Counted from the stretch's first letter, positions 25,001 through 33,636 are shown. The stretch: 64,000 nucleotides of DNA from Micromonospora_J zhanjiangensis (GCF_042650605.1 NZ_JBHSBN010000003.1:310001-374000); one strand, 5' to 3'. Made by a program: numbers and translations. The notes: generated from the letters alone by a model not told the origin.

Positions 25001-25179
25001 TTGGGGGTGTCGGCGGGCGGGGCGTCACCCCAGAGCGCCTCGGCGAGCGCGTCCACGCCCACCGAACGGCCGGGATCGAGCGCGAGCCGGATCAGCAACG
25101 CGCGCAGCCGCGCCCCGCCGACCTCGACGACCCGGTCGCCGTCGCGGACCTCCAACGGCCCGAGGATCCCCACCCGCAC
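22003..25179 (-). CDS. AfsR/SARP-type regulator (BTAD, NB-ARC, TPR)
   Basis: The 1058-residue protein has an N-terminal OmpR-like winged helix (VGILGPLEVRDGDRVVEVGGARLRALL) and a bacterial transcriptional activation domain (about residues 95-245, FARLARAGREALRDGD to YERIRRRLADELGVDPS). The NB-ARC ATPase follows (Walker A IGPGGAGKTR, Walker B LIVLDNCEHVVDAA, LATSREPLGI), then a long helical TPR region. This AfsR layout is typical of activators of secondary metabolism or morphology. No biosynthetic genes adjoin it closely, so its target is unknown. Its position near the DrrAB exporter is only suggestive. Confidence 0.9.
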   Translation of the reverse strand: MRVGILGPLEVRDGDRVVEVGGARLRALLIRLALDPGRSVGVDALAEALWGDAPPADTPNAVQSLVSRLRRAVPGLGVLSGPAGYRLALGPDDVDAERFARLARAGREALRDGDAGRALADLRAALALWRGPALAEVADAPYASAAVARLAELRLSALEDRAEAELRTGLTAPAVAELDELTAAHPLRERLAALHLRALAAAGRPAEALTAYERIRRRLADELGVDPSADLRAAHLALLRGDAAGPGASPGEPPARLPAPRGNLRAALTTFVGRDEDLRRLTKQLAGNRLVTLIGPGGAGKTRLAGVAAAVLAEDIAGGAWLVELAPITDPADVPRVVLDTLGRRTDRPGETVGLAPRDTMGRLVDTLSTDETLIVLDNCEHVVDAAARLADDLLGRCPGLRVLATSREPLGILGEVLDAVPPLRLPPADAAPVDALAYPSVQLLRDRAAAVRSGFAVTDDNVADVVEICRRLDGLPLAIELAAARLRTLSPRQVAAGLDDRFRLLTGGSRTALPRHRTLRAVVDWSWGLLTGDERRLAERLAVFPSSITADSAAGAGGDDAAALLDALVDKSLLQVVGDGRFRMLETIREYGLERLAAAGGVADVRAAHAGYFLRLVRTADPHLRTAGQLPWLRLLEAERENIVGALHFACDAGDADTALRIGAALALPLVIWGDGGIGGDVLTRTLTLPGPAPAAERAVVLAIRMITDMFGNERVPGGSEIAALAAAIDATRGSDNPYLPLVDAFLAIFTDDTAAGIAAVDRGRVHADPWTSGMLLALCGQLKENDGDAEGMLTDLTRAVTELRAVGERWSLSMTLAQYADALTKRGDYPGATAALEESARLSRELSPAEEPGIQMVWLAGMRARSGDVPGAKADLRRFVAERTAGRDGREVVFGLMALGELARLEGSLDEAQECVDAAWRRQETWPGMAPQMGGLISAAKAHLALARGDLPAARRCMSEATDRGLGARDMPVLATITVGWVAVAAAEHRYERAAELLGASDSLRGRPDKSNVDAQRLAERLRAELGDVAYAAAYATGNGLARADALAMLGADPVG

Positions 25180-25291
25180 GGTCCAACTCTCTCATCCGTA
25201 CTCCAGGACCGTGCACCGCCGACGCCCGGCTCACCGGCCGTACCGGCTCGGCGTGCCCGGGGTTGCGTCGAGCGACCGATAAGCTCGCACC

Positions 25292-25477
25292 ATGGCCGGA
25301 TTCCGCACCGTGCACGTCCCCTACTCCGTCGAGCAGGACGAGGACGGTGTCTGGTGTGCTCGGGCCCAACTGCACCCCGGGGTGGTCGCCTACGGCGACG
25401 GTGACACCGAGCAGGCAGCCGTGGACGACCTCCGCGAGGGACTCCTCGGCCTGGCGGCCTCGGCGCCCCTCTCCTAG
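25292..25477 (+). CDS. HicB-like small protein
   Basis: The 61-residue protein has the HicB-type partial RNase H fold pattern (VHVPYSVEQDEDGVWCARAQLHPGVVAYGDG, then AAVDDLREGLLGL). HicB antitoxins normally accompany a HicA toxin and often carry a C-terminal DNA-binding domain, and both are missing here. It may be an orphan or a degenerate solitary antitoxin. Its stop codon shares four bases (CTAG) with the stop of the convergent hydrolase gene. Confidence 0.65.
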   Translation: MAGFRTVHVPYSVEQDEDGVWCARAQLHPGVVAYGDGDTEQAAVDDLREGLLGLAASAPLS

Positions 25478-26184
25478 TCCCGGCCAGGACCTGCGGGCGT
25501 GGTCGCGTAGTGGGTGAGCAGGTCGGTCAGGGTGTGGGGGCGGCTCAGCGCCACGCAGTGGCCGGCCGCGATCTCGTCCGGGACGATGCCCAGTCGGTCG
25601 TGGACCAGCCGGCGGAGGAAGCCGGCCGGGAAGAAGCGGTCCTCGGTGCACAGCACGAACCCGGTCGGCACGTCGGGCCAGGAGCCCAGCGGCCAGGGCG
25701 CGTTCATGGCTGCCTCGGACGGGTGGTTCCGTTCCCTGCCGACCGCCCGCTCGGCCAGTTCGCGGGGCACGTCGTGGTAGAAGGCGACGTACGGGTCGTC
25801 ATTGCCGGTGCGGCCGCCGTCCCGGGCGGCCTGTTCGCGGGCGGCCCGCTGGTAGCCGGTATTGGCCCACCAGTCGCGGGGTGCCTCGCCGGGGGCGGGG
25901 ACCATCGCGGCGACCAGGACGAGGGCGTCGGCCGCGAGCCGGTCGGCGACCAGCGGGGCGGTGAACCCGCCGAACGACTGGCCCACGACCACCAGGCCGG
26001 TGCGGTCGCCGACCGCGTCGACCGCACCGATCACCGTGTCGGCGTAGTCGGTCAGCGTCGCCGAGTCGTCGTCGGGCAGGTCGGGCGTGACGCAGGCGTG
26101 TCCCCGGGCGCGCAGTTCGGCCGCCACGAGGTGCCAGTACCAGCCGCCGTCCCCGGCGCCGTGGATCAGGACGAAGGTGCTCAT
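25474..26184 (-). CDS. Alpha/beta hydrolase (esterase-like)
   Basis: The 236-residue protein starts FVLIHGAGDGGWYWHLVAAELRARGH and has a GQSFGG nucleophile elbow (Ser about residue 75), an Asp in VLCTEDRFFP and a His in IAAGHCVALSRP. This is the small alpha/beta hydrolase type related to plant methylesterases and hydroxynitrile lyases. It overlaps the end of the truncated luciferase-like gene upstream by four bases. The substrate is unknown. Confidence 0.85.
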   Translation of the reverse strand: MSTFVLIHGAGDGGWYWHLVAAELRARGHACVTPDLPDDDSATLTDYADTVIGAVDAVGDRTGLVVVGQSFGGFTAPLVADRLAADALVLVAAMVPAPGEAPRDWWANTGYQRAAREQAARDGGRTGNDDPYVAFYHDVPRELAERAVGRERNHPSEAAMNAPWPLGSWPDVPTGFVLCTEDRFFPAGFLRRLVHDRLGIVPDEIAAGHCVALSRPHTLTDLLTHYATTPAGPGRD

Positions 26185-26558
26185 GGTCGGTCCGCCGCCG
26201 CGTCGTGGGGGCCGTCGCGCAGCACTCCCCGTACCAGGTCGAGGGTGACCTCCGGCGGGAGGTCCGGCAGCCACCAGGTCGCGCCGGCCCGGCGGTACGG
26301 CTCGGGATCGGTGCCCGGCGGCAGCGCGACGGCGACGTCGTACGGCGACGTACGGTCGGGCCGTGACGCGGTGAGGGTAGCCACCATCTCGGCCAACCGG
26401 TCGGGGTGCCCGACGTCGAGTGGGAAGAACCCGTCGTGGCGGGCGGCCCGGCGCAGCGGCCCGGTCCGGCCCGGGTATCCGGCGACCCAGACCGTACGCG
26501 GGTCGGCCAGCTCGTCGAAGAGCGGCAACCAGAGGGCCGAGCGCAGGCGGCGGGTCAT
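26181..26558 (-). pseudogene. Internally deleted luciferase-like (F420) monooxygenase
   Basis: Luciferase-like flavin/F420 oxidoreductases are about 280-300 residues long; this frame encodes only 125. The first 20 residues (MTRRLRSALWLPLFDELADP) match the N-terminal strand and first loop. They are followed directly by the C-terminal portion (VWVAGYPGRTGPLRRAARHDGFFPL), which normally lies some 150-180 residues later. The frame is preserved across the junction, but the barrel core and cofactor site are gone. A clean in-frame deletion is the simplest explanation. The product is unlikely to be an active monooxygenase. It still overlaps the downstream hydrolase gene. Confidence 0.65.
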
Positions 26559-26597
26559 GCCACCACGCTAGGGGGCGATTGAGATCGGGAAAAGCGA

Positions 26598-26610
26598 TCA
26601 TTTCCGATGA
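26598..26610. promoter_or_regulatory. LysR-type operator candidate
   Basis: TCAT-ttccg-ATGA is a perfect dyad between the divergent LysR gene and the truncated monooxygenase. GATC-bearing flanks and a CATCTTCGATGA element follow within 25 bases. LysR proteins bind short interrupted dyads in exactly this position. Confidence 0.4.
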
Positions 26611-26653
26611 AGGCGATCGGCATCTTCGATGACTTCCTGCTAGCGTCGACGGC

Positions 26654-27580
26654 GTGTCCGGGATCGAGTTGCGGCATCTGGCCACCATGGCCGCCGTCGT
26701 CGAGGAGGGGTCGTTCGGGCGGGCGGCCCAGCGGCTGGGCTACACCCAGTCGTCGGTGAGCCAGCAGATCGCGGCGCTGGAGAAGGCGGTCGGCGGGGCG
26801 GTCTTCGACCGGCCGGGCGGACCGAGGCCGGTACGGATCACCCCGCTCGGCACGGTGGTCCTGACGCACGGCCGGGACCTGCTGGAACGGGCCGAGGCGA
26901 TGACGATCGCCCTGGACCGGTTCCGGGCCGGCGGCGGCCGGATCGACATCGGCACCTTCCAGAGCCTGTCCACCGTGATCCTGCCGCCGGTGGTCCGCGC
27001 GCTGCGGGCCGAGTTCCCCGACTGCGACATCCGGCTGTTCGAGGAGGAGACCGAGACGCCGCGGGTCGACCGGGTCGACCTGATGTTCTTCGACCGTCGC
27101 GTCGACGGCGACGACGTCGAGCGACTCAAGCTGCTCGACGACCCGTACCTGCTGGTCGCGCCGCGCGGCGACTTCCCGGCCGGGCCGGTACGGCTGGACC
27201 GGTTGCACGGCCGGCCGATGGTGGCCTGGCCGCCGGCCTGCGACCAACCCGGCGTGACGGGGGCGCTCGCCCGCGCCGGCGTACGCCCGGAGATCGTGTT
27301 CCGGGCGGCGGCCAACGAGGCCGTGCTGTCGATGGTCCGGGCCGGCATCGGCTCGGCGATCCCGCCCCGGCTGGTCCTCCAGGGCGCCGGCGTGGCCACC
27401 GACGCGGCGTTGACCGTCCACGAACCACGGCCGGCGTTCCCGCCGCGCGAGATCCACCTGCTGTGGCCGGCCGGCCGCACCCGGTCGCCGCTCGCGGCCC
27501 GGGCGATCGAGATAGCCGTGGCGGTCGCCGCGACGTACCAACCTCGGGACGAGAAGCGGGCACTTCCGTCGATCTCCTGA
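26654..27580 (+). CDS. LysR-family transcriptional regulator
   Basis: The 308-residue protein has an N-terminal HTH (LRHLATMAAVVEEGSFGRAAQRLGYTQSSVSQQIAALEKAVGG) and a periplasmic-binding-like effector domain (residues about 90-300). The start is GTG 26654. It faces away from a luciferase-like/hydrolase pair that it probably regulated. Because the monooxygenase is now deleted internally, the original target may be partly lost. The effector is unknown. Confidence 0.9.
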   Translation: MSGIELRHLATMAAVVEEGSFGRAAQRLGYTQSSVSQQIAALEKAVGGAVFDRPGGPRPVRITPLGTVVLTHGRDLLERAEAMTIALDRFRAGGGRIDIGTFQSLSTVILPPVVRALRAEFPDCDIRLFEEETETPRVDRVDLMFFDRRVDGDDVERLKLLDDPYLLVAPRGDFPAGPVRLDRLHGRPMVAWPPACDQPGVTGALARAGVRPEIVFRAAANEAVLSMVRAGIGSAIPPRLVLQGAGVATDAALTVHEPRPAFPPREIHLLWPAGRTRSPLAARAIEIAVAVAATYQPRDEKRALPSIS

Positions 27581-27584
27581 CGGG

Positions 27585-28190
27585 CTACCCCGCCTGGTGG
27601 ACCCGCAGCAGCGGCAGGAAGAGTTCGTCGACGATCGAGTTGATGCGGGCGGCCGTCAGTGGCTTGAGGTCCATCAGGAGGTCGTGGCGCACCAGGTCGA
27701 ACGGCATGTCGAGCACTGCGGCCGGGATGCGTGCGAGATCGATCTCGCCGCGGTCGTGGGCGCGCTGGTAGAGGACACGGACTTGCGGATGCGACTGGGC
27801 GTTCAACACCTGATCACGTGCCTGCGCGGGGGTCAGGCCGGTGCCGGCCAGCAGCCCGGCGAAGGCGGTCGCGGCGGCGATGGCGAAGAAGCCGGCCAGG
27901 CCGTCGCTCACGGCGGTCAGGTAGCCGAGCAGATCGCCCCGCAGATCGCCGTGATCGGGGATCTCGATGGGGTTGGCGTTGCGGTGGTGTTCGATCGCGG
28001 CCAGCACGAGCTGATCCTTGCCGGCCCAACGGCGGTAGAGCACGGCTTCGCTGGTGCGGGCGCGAACGGCGATCGTCTCCATCGTCAGGCGGGCGTAGCC
28101 GACCTCGACGAGCTCGTCCCACGCCGCCGTGAGCAGCGCGGACTCCAGCTCTTGGCCGTGTCGGCGGCGGCGGACAGGTTCCGTGACCAT
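27585..28190 (-). CDS. TetR-family transcriptional regulator
   Basis: From ATG 28190 the 201-residue protein has the TetR HTH (ESALLTAAWDELVEVGYARLTMETIAVRARTSEAVLYRRWAGK) and a C-terminal ligand-binding domain. An upstream in-frame start at 28226 would add 12 residues, but this lies in the operator. It diverges from an FAD monooxygenase gene, with three copies of CTTTCTTG between them. It is therefore very likely the repressor of that enzyme, responding to its aromatic substrate. Confidence 0.88.
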   Translation of the reverse strand: MVTEPVRRRRHGQELESALLTAAWDELVEVGYARLTMETIAVRARTSEAVLYRRWAGKDQLVLAAIEHHRNANPIEIPDHGDLRGDLLGYLTAVSDGLAGFFAIAAATAFAGLLAGTGLTPAQARDQVLNAQSHPQVRVLYQRAHDRGEIDLARIPAAVLDMPFDLVRHDLLMDLKPLTAARINSIVDELFLPLLRVHQAG

Positions 28191-28214
28191 GCGTTCGAGC
28201 TTAGAAAGTCTTTC

Positions 28215-28263
28215 CTTTCTTGACAAGGGTGTCTACTCTGACAAGAAAGTTATTCCTTTCTTG
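28215..28263. promoter_or_regulatory. Triple CTTTCTTG operator of the TetR/monooxygenase pair
   Basis: CTTTCTTG occurs at 28215-28222, inverted (CAAGAAAG) at 28242-28249, and direct again at 28256-28263. The last is nine bases from the monooxygenase ATG. The first and second form a dyad spanning a TTGACA -35-like hexamer (28220-28225). AT content is far above the surroundings. Confidence 0.6.
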
Positions 28264-28271
28264 GAGCTGCA

Positions 28272-29753
28272 ATGACGACAGTGATCGTGGGCGCCGGTCC
28301 GACCGGGCTGACCCTGGCTTGCGAGCTCGCGCGTCGCGGCGTCCCCTTCCGCCTGATCGAGGCCGCTCCCGGCCCGCAACCCGGCTCGCGCGGCAAGGGC
28401 GTCCAACCACGCACCCTCGAGGTGTTCGACGATCTCGGGATCGTCGACCGCGTGCTGGCGCACGGGCGGATGGCGATGCCGATGCAGTCGACAGGTCCGG
28501 ACGGCCGCGTCACGCTGGGTGGCGCCGTGCCGGAGTCGTTGCGGAACCGCCCCGACATCCCGTATCCGGCAAGCCTGATCACGCCCGAATGGCGCGTGGA
28601 GGAAGCGCTGCGGCTACGGCTGGCGGACCTCGGCGGAGCGATCGAGTTCGGAACTACGTTGGTCGGCTTCACGCAGTCGGACGAGGGCGTGTCCGCGGTG
28701 CTCGCCCGGGACGGCGGCACCGAGACCGTCACCGCCTCGTGGCTGGTCGGCTGCGACGGCGGCCACAGTGTCGTGCGCAAGCAGGCCGGGATCGGTTTCG
28801 TGGGCGAGACCCGCGAGGAGGTGCGGATGATCGTTGCCGACGTGGCGGTCGACGGCCTCGATCGCGCTGCCTGGCAGGCGTGGCGGCACGACGAGGGCGT
28901 GCTCAGCCTGTGCCCGCTGCCCTCGACGAACCTGTTCCAGTACGGCGCCGGCATCGCACCGGGCCAGGACCCGAGCCTCAGTCTGGCCAACATGCAGGCG
29001 ATCCTCGAGCGGCGGACCGGCCGCACAGATATCCGTCTGAACGAGCCGCAGTGGTCGTCGTTGTGGCGCGCCAACATACGCCTCGCCGACCGTTACCGCC
29101 AGGGTCGCGTGTTTCTCGCCGGCGACGCGGCGCACATCCACTCACCCGCCGGCGGCCAGGGGATGAACACCGGCATCCAGGACGCGGCCAATCTCGGCTG
29201 GAAGTTCGCCTCTCCCGCACTGCTCGACACGTATGAGGCGGAGCGGCGACCGGTTGCGGCCCACGTCCTCGCACTGTCGAACGCGCGGCTCCGGCAGGCG
29301 CTCGAATCGAACGACATCCCAACCCGCCGCGACGCGAGCACGATCCAGCTCGATGTGGGATATCGCGGTTCGGTCCTGGCCCGCGACGACCGCGACGATG
29401 CGGCTGCGCTGCGCGCCGGCGATCGCGCACCCGACGCCACCCGGCTGATGACGGTCGACGGCGAACGCCGGCTGTTCGACCTCTTGCGCGGCGGGCGCTT
29501 CGCATTGCTGAGCTTCGGGGACCGGCCTGCGGTCGACGTCCGGACGCTGCACGTCGTCGATCAACCGATCGAGCCCGGCGACATCGCCGACACGGGGAAC
29601 CACCTCGCCGACGCCTACGGCGCGACCGACCGCACGCTGGTGCTGATCCGTCCCGACGGGTACATCGGGTTGATCTCCGACGTCGGCGACGCCAAGGCGG
29701 TCAGGCAGTATCTGAGCCACTGCTTGAGCCCGGCGGCCGCTCCGCAGCCGTGA
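28272..29753 (+). CDS. FAD-dependent aromatic monooxygenase (PHBH type)
   Basis: The 493-residue flavoprotein has the N-terminal GxGxxG dinucleotide motif (VIVGAGPTGLTLACELARRG), an internal DG motif (WLVGCDGGHSVVRKQAGI) and the FAD-ribityl GD motif (VFLAGDAAHIHSPAGGQGMNTGIQDAANLGWK). The C-terminal thioredoxin-like domain seen in RdmE/PgaE-like hydroxylases is also present. These enzymes hydroxylate aromatic polyketides or phenols or inactivate drugs such as rifampicin. The TetR gene and triple operator upstream suggest substrate induction. Codon choice appears less GC-biased than in neighbours, so acquisition together with the TetR gene is possible. Confidence 0.88.
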   Translation: MTTVIVGAGPTGLTLACELARRGVPFRLIEAAPGPQPGSRGKGVQPRTLEVFDDLGIVDRVLAHGRMAMPMQSTGPDGRVTLGGAVPESLRNRPDIPYPASLITPEWRVEEALRLRLADLGGAIEFGTTLVGFTQSDEGVSAVLARDGGTETVTASWLVGCDGGHSVVRKQAGIGFVGETREEVRMIVADVAVDGLDRAAWQAWRHDEGVLSLCPLPSTNLFQYGAGIAPGQDPSLSLANMQAILERRTGRTDIRLNEPQWSSLWRANIRLADRYRQGRVFLAGDAAHIHSPAGGQGMNTGIQDAANLGWKFASPALLDTYEAERRPVAAHVLALSNARLRQALESNDIPTRRDASTIQLDVGYRGSVLARDDRDDAAALRAGDRAPDATRLMTVDGERRLFDLLRGGRFALLSFGDRPAVDVRTLHVVDQPIEPGDIADTGNHLADAYGATDRTLVLIRPDGYIGLISDVGDAKAVRQYLSHCLSPAAAPQP

Positions 29754-29883
29754 ACGACAACCGACTCCCCCGGCCAGGGCGGTCACGTCAGCAACCATCC
29801 CGAACCCAAACCAGTAACACAGCCGACGGCATCTACCGCGCACCGCCTGGCCGCACCACGTCGTCAGACCGACGCGCCGCCCC

Positions 29884-30762
29884 CGTGCTGCGGTCGTCCT
29901 GGGGCTGGTCGTGGTGGCGCTCGCGGCGGTCCCGGTCGGGTGGGCGCTCGCCGGGCGGGCGGTACGGCCGCTGCGCGAGGTCACCGCCGCGGCCGAGGGC
30001 GCCACCGCCGACCGGTTGCCCGAGCACGGCGAGCTCGGCCGGTACGCCGAGTTCGCCGTGCTGGCCGACCTCTACGCCCGGCTGGACGCCGCCTACGCCG
30101 CCCAACGTCGGTTCGTCGCCGACGCCTCGCACGAACTGCGCACCCCGCTGACCGCGCACCGGGCGCTGATCCAGGTCACACTCGCCGACCCGGACGCCGA
30201 CGCGACGACGCTGCGCGCCGTGTGCGAGGAACTGCTGCGGATCGGGGAACAGCAGGAACGACTGGTTGCCGCCCTGCTGGCCCTCGCCCGGGGTCAACAG
30301 GGCCCGCCGGCCACCCGGCCGGTCGACCTGGCCGCGCTCACCGCCGAGGCGTTGACGGCCCGCGGTCCGGTTCCCGCCGGCCACACCGTCCGTACCGACC
30401 TGCGTCCGGCCGTGCTGGCGCACGCCGACCCGACCCAGTTGGCCAGCCTGATCGGCAACCTGCTGGACAACGCGATCCGGCACAACCTGGACGGCGGGCG
30501 GGTCGACGTCCGGACCCACGTCGACGGAACGCGGGCGGTGTTCGCGATCGGCAACACCGGTCCGCTGGTGCCGCCCGACGCGGTCGACCGGATCCTGGAG
30601 CCGTTCCACCGGCTGGCCGCGCCGCGGACCCACGGCGGGGGCAACGGGTTGGGGTTGGCGATCGTACGCGCGGTCGCCGACAGCCACGGCGCCGACCTGC
30701 GGGTGGTGCCGAACCCGGGCGGCGGCCTCACCGTCACGGTCGGCTTCACCGCCGCCTCGTGA
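29884..30762 (+). pseudogene. Sensor histidine kinase lacking its 5' end
   Basis: The recognisable sequence starts inside a transmembrane helix (AAVVLGLVVVALAAVPVGWALAG), continues through a HAMP linker (RAVRPLREVTAAAEG) and has an intact HisKA box (RRFVADASHELRTPLTAHRAL). The N-box (LIGNLLDNAIRHN) and G-boxes (NGLGLAIVRAVADSHG) are also intact. EnvZ/PhoR-type kinases normally have a first helix and sensor domain ahead of this and a response regulator gene upstream; both are absent. The frame is open only from 29818, with no convincing RBS. The break follows the monooxygenase gene directly, suggesting that insertion or recombination removed the 5' half. A short GTG-started kinase is conceivable but would lack sensing. 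Confidence 0.65.
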
Positions 30763-30828
30763 ATCCCGCGACCCGCTACCCGACCGGCGCTGGAAGGGCT
30801 TCCCGGGCGCATCTGCGATGATGGGCCG

Positions 30829-32382
30829 ATGTCCGCCGGCGCCGCCCCGACCGCCCAGCCGTTCGCGCACCTGCAGGCGCAGAACGTCGTGCTGTACCGG
30901 GAGGTGCTGAACGCCTTCGTCCGGGCGAAGCGCCGCTTCACCGTGCACCTGCGTCCCGAGGACGTACTGGCCGAGATCGGCGCCGGGCCGTCGCTGGAGA
31001 CCGTCACAGCGGCGCTGGCCCAGCTCGCCGACTGGGGCAATCTGCGGGCCGACCCGGACACCGGGCGGGTCACCACGGTGGAGGACTTCCACCGCGCCCG
31101 CTACCTCTACCAGTTGACCACTCACGGACACGCCGCCGAGCAGGCGATCGCCACGTACGAGGAGGTTGTCGGGCGGCGTGGCTCGCTGCAGTCGGTGGCG
31201 TTGTCCGACATCGCCGACCGGTTGCGCGCCCTGCTGGAGATCGCCACCGGAGCGGCGGCCGGATCCGCGCCCGACCCGGCGAAGACGCACCTGCTGATGA
31301 TGAGTCTGGTCGACCGGTTCACCGGGCTGGCCGACAACGCGCAGGCGTTCATGGCGTCGCTGCGGCGGGCGGTCGACTTCGCCGACGCCGACGTGGCGGT
31401 CTTCCTCGCCTACAAGGAACAGCTGATCGCGTACCTCGAGCGGTTCATCGCCGACCTCGCCAACCGCGGCGCGGAGATCGCCCTCCTGGCTCACCGGATC
31501 GAGGCGACCGGGGTGGGACCGCTGCTGGAAACGGCGGCCCGCCGGGAGGCGGCCGACGCCGCGCCCGGCGACGACGCGGACGACCAGGCCGTACGGCAGG
31601 CACAGGCGGTCTGGCGGCAACGCTGGAACGGGCTGCGGGACTGGTTCGTCAGCGGCGACTCCAGCCGGCAGTCCCAGGCGCGGTTGCTGCGCACCGCCGC
31701 CATCAGCGCGATCCGGCAGCTGCTCGGCGCGGTGGCGGCGATCAACGAGCGTCGGGCCGGCCGGTCGGACCGGTCCGCCGACTTCCGCTCCCTGGCGTTG
31801 TGGTTCGCCCAGGCACCCGACGACGAGACCGCGCACCGGTTGTGGCACACCGCCTTCGGGCTCTCCCCCGCTCGCCACCTGACCGTCACGGCGGAGACCC
31901 TGGCCGCGGCCGAGCAACGGCAGATGCCGCCGACGACACCGTGGGACGAGGCACCCCGGCTGGAGATCAGCCCTCGGCTGCGCAGGACCGGGTCGTACGA
32001 GCGTCGGGGTTCGCCGACCCGGGTCCTCGACCGGTCCGAGCAGCGACGGCTGCTCGCCGAACGCACCGAGCGCGAGACGGCTCAGACGGCCCGGGCCCGG
32101 TCGGCACTGGCCACCGACGGTCCCGTCCCGCTGTCCCGCCTCGGTGAACTGGACACCGCCGAGTTCCGGCTCTTCCTGCAGTTGTTGGGGGACGCGCTGG
32201 CCGCCCGTCGGCCGGACGCGTCGGAGGTGACCACCACCACCTCCGACGGCACCCTGCGGGTCCGCCTCGTCCGCGTCGACGGTGCGCCGGCGGTGCGGAT
32301 AGTCACCGCAGACGGGCTGCTCACCGGACCGGAGCATCTGGTCGACATCACCGACCTCGCCCCGGTGGGGGTGGTGGGGTGA
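30829..32382 (+). CDS. jetA: Wadjet class III subunit JetA (DUF2397)
   Basis: The 517-residue protein matches the DUF2397/TIGR02677 type, with FAHLQAQNVVLYREVLNAFVRAKRRFTVHLRPEDV near the N-terminus and the YLYQLTTHGHAAEQAIATYEE segment. In Wadjet (a SMC-type anti-plasmid system related to MukBEF/MksBEF), JetA is the kleisin-like subunit that bridges the JetC ATPase. It is the first gene of an overlapping four-gene operon in canonical order. ATG 30829 sits 66 bases after the broken kinase. Confidence 0.88.
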   Translation: MSAGAAPTAQPFAHLQAQNVVLYREVLNAFVRAKRRFTVHLRPEDVLAEIGAGPSLETVTAALAQLADWGNLRADPDTGRVTTVEDFHRARYLYQLTTHGHAAEQAIATYEEVVGRRGSLQSVALSDIADRLRALLEIATGAAAGSAPDPAKTHLLMMSLVDRFTGLADNAQAFMASLRRAVDFADADVAVFLAYKEQLIAYLERFIADLANRGAEIALLAHRIEATGVGPLLETAARREAADAAPGDDADDQAVRQAQAVWRQRWNGLRDWFVSGDSSRQSQARLLRTAAISAIRQLLGAVAAINERRAGRSDRSADFRSLALWFAQAPDDETAHRLWHTAFGLSPARHLTVTAETLAAAEQRQMPPTTPWDEAPRLEISPRLRRTGSYERRGSPTRVLDRSEQRRLLAERTERETAQTARARSALATDGPVPLSRLGELDTAEFRLFLQLLGDALAARRPDASEVTTTTSDGTLRVRLVRVDGAPAVRIVTADGLLTGPEHLVDITDLAPVGVVG

Positions 32383-33587
32383 GGGCTCGCGTCCCCGCCG
32401 AGGACGACTCGGCCCGGTCGCAGCGGGCGGCCCGGTTGTTGCTGCTGCGCCCGCTGCTGGTCGCCGGGGTGACCCCGGACGAGGACTTCCGGCTGGTCCG
32501 CGCGTACGCGTCGGAGCTGCGGGAGTGGTTCGACCGGGAGACGGGGTGGCGACTGACCGCCGACGCGCAGACGATCCGCCTGATGAAGCTGACCGCCGAC
32601 CCGCACGACCGGACCCACCCGGCCCGCGACCCGAAGGCCAGGACCCCCTTCTCCCGGCAACGGTACGTGCTGGTCTGCCTCACCCTGGCCGCGCTGGAAC
32701 GCGCCGACGGGCAGATCACCCTGGGCCGGTTGGCGGAGGACGTGGTGCTGGCCGCCGCCGACCCGGCCCTGGCGGCCGCCGGCTTCAGGTTCGCCCTGGA
32801 CCGGCGGGAGCGGCGCGCCGACATGGTGGCCGTGGTCCGGTTGCTGCTGCACTGGGGGGTGCTGCGCCGGGTGGCCGGGGACGAGGACGCCTACCTCGGC
32901 AGCGGTGGGGACGTGCTCTACGACGTGGACCGGCGGGTGATCGCCGGACTGCTGGCCAGCACGCGCGGCCCGTCGATGATCGGCGAGTCGACGCCCGACG
33001 GCCGGCTGGCGGCGCTCACCGTCGAGGTGCTGCCGGACGTGGAGGACGCCCGCAACCGGGCACGGCGGCACCGGCTCACCCGGTTGCTGCTCGAACAGCC
33101 GGTGGTGTACTACGACGAGCTGACCGGGGCCGAACTGGCCTACCTGACCAGCCAGCGGTTCGCCATCCTGAACCGGATCACCCAACTGACCGGCCTGGTC
33201 GGCGAGGTGCGGGCAGAGGGCGTCGCGATGGTCGACCCGGCGGACGAGCTGACCGACGTCCGGATGCCGGCCGAGGGGATGCAGAGCCACCTGACACTGC
33301 TGCTGGCGGAGCGGATTTCGACGGCCGGCGGGGACGGGCTGCGGGTGAGCGAGCTGCACCGGCACACCCGCGAGTTGGCGCGGGCGCACCGGTCGTACTG
33401 GCGCAAGCACGCGACCGACCCGGGCGCCGAGGTGGAACTGGTCGCCACGGCCACGGAGGCGCTGCGCGCGCTGAAGCTGGTCTCCGTCGAACCGGGCGAC
33501 GACCCGCTGGTCGTCGCCCGTCCGGCGATCGCGCGCTACGCCCTGGCGGAGCCGACCGTCCGGGACACCAGAGCCTCCGCCCGCTGA
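32379..33587 (+). CDS. jetB: Wadjet class III subunit JetB (DUF2398)
   Basis: The 402-residue protein is of the DUF2398/TIGR02678 type (RAARLLLLRPLLVAGVTPDEDFRLVRAYASELREWFDRETGW; FSRQRYVLVCLTLAALERADGQ). JetB corresponds to the KITE winged-helix subunit of SMC complexes (MukE/MksE-like). Its GTG overlaps the jetA stop. A 49-base gap then leads to jetC, which has its own AGGAG ribosome binding site. Confidence 0.88.
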   Translation: MRARVPAEDDSARSQRAARLLLLRPLLVAGVTPDEDFRLVRAYASELREWFDRETGWRLTADAQTIRLMKLTADPHDRTHPARDPKARTPFSRQRYVLVCLTLAALERADGQITLGRLAEDVVLAAADPALAAAGFRFALDRRERRADMVAVVRLLLHWGVLRRVAGDEDAYLGSGGDVLYDVDRRVIAGLLASTRGPSMIGESTPDGRLAALTVEVLPDVEDARNRARRHRLTRLLLEQPVVYYDELTGAELAYLTSQRFAILNRITQLTGLVGEVRAEGVAMVDPADELTDVRMPAEGMQSHLTLLLAERISTAGGDGLRVSELHRHTRELARAHRSYWRKHATDPGAEVELVATATEALRALKLVSVEPGDDPLVVARPAIARYALAEPTVRDTRASAR

Positions 33588-33636
33588 CCGCCGAACGACC
33601 GACCCGATCCGCCGACCAGAGGAGATAACCGCCACC

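Noticed and set aside
29833..32337. 834-codon minus-strand frame opposite the kinase and jetA
   Set aside because: It is antisense to jetA and has no recognisable domain or ribosome binding site.
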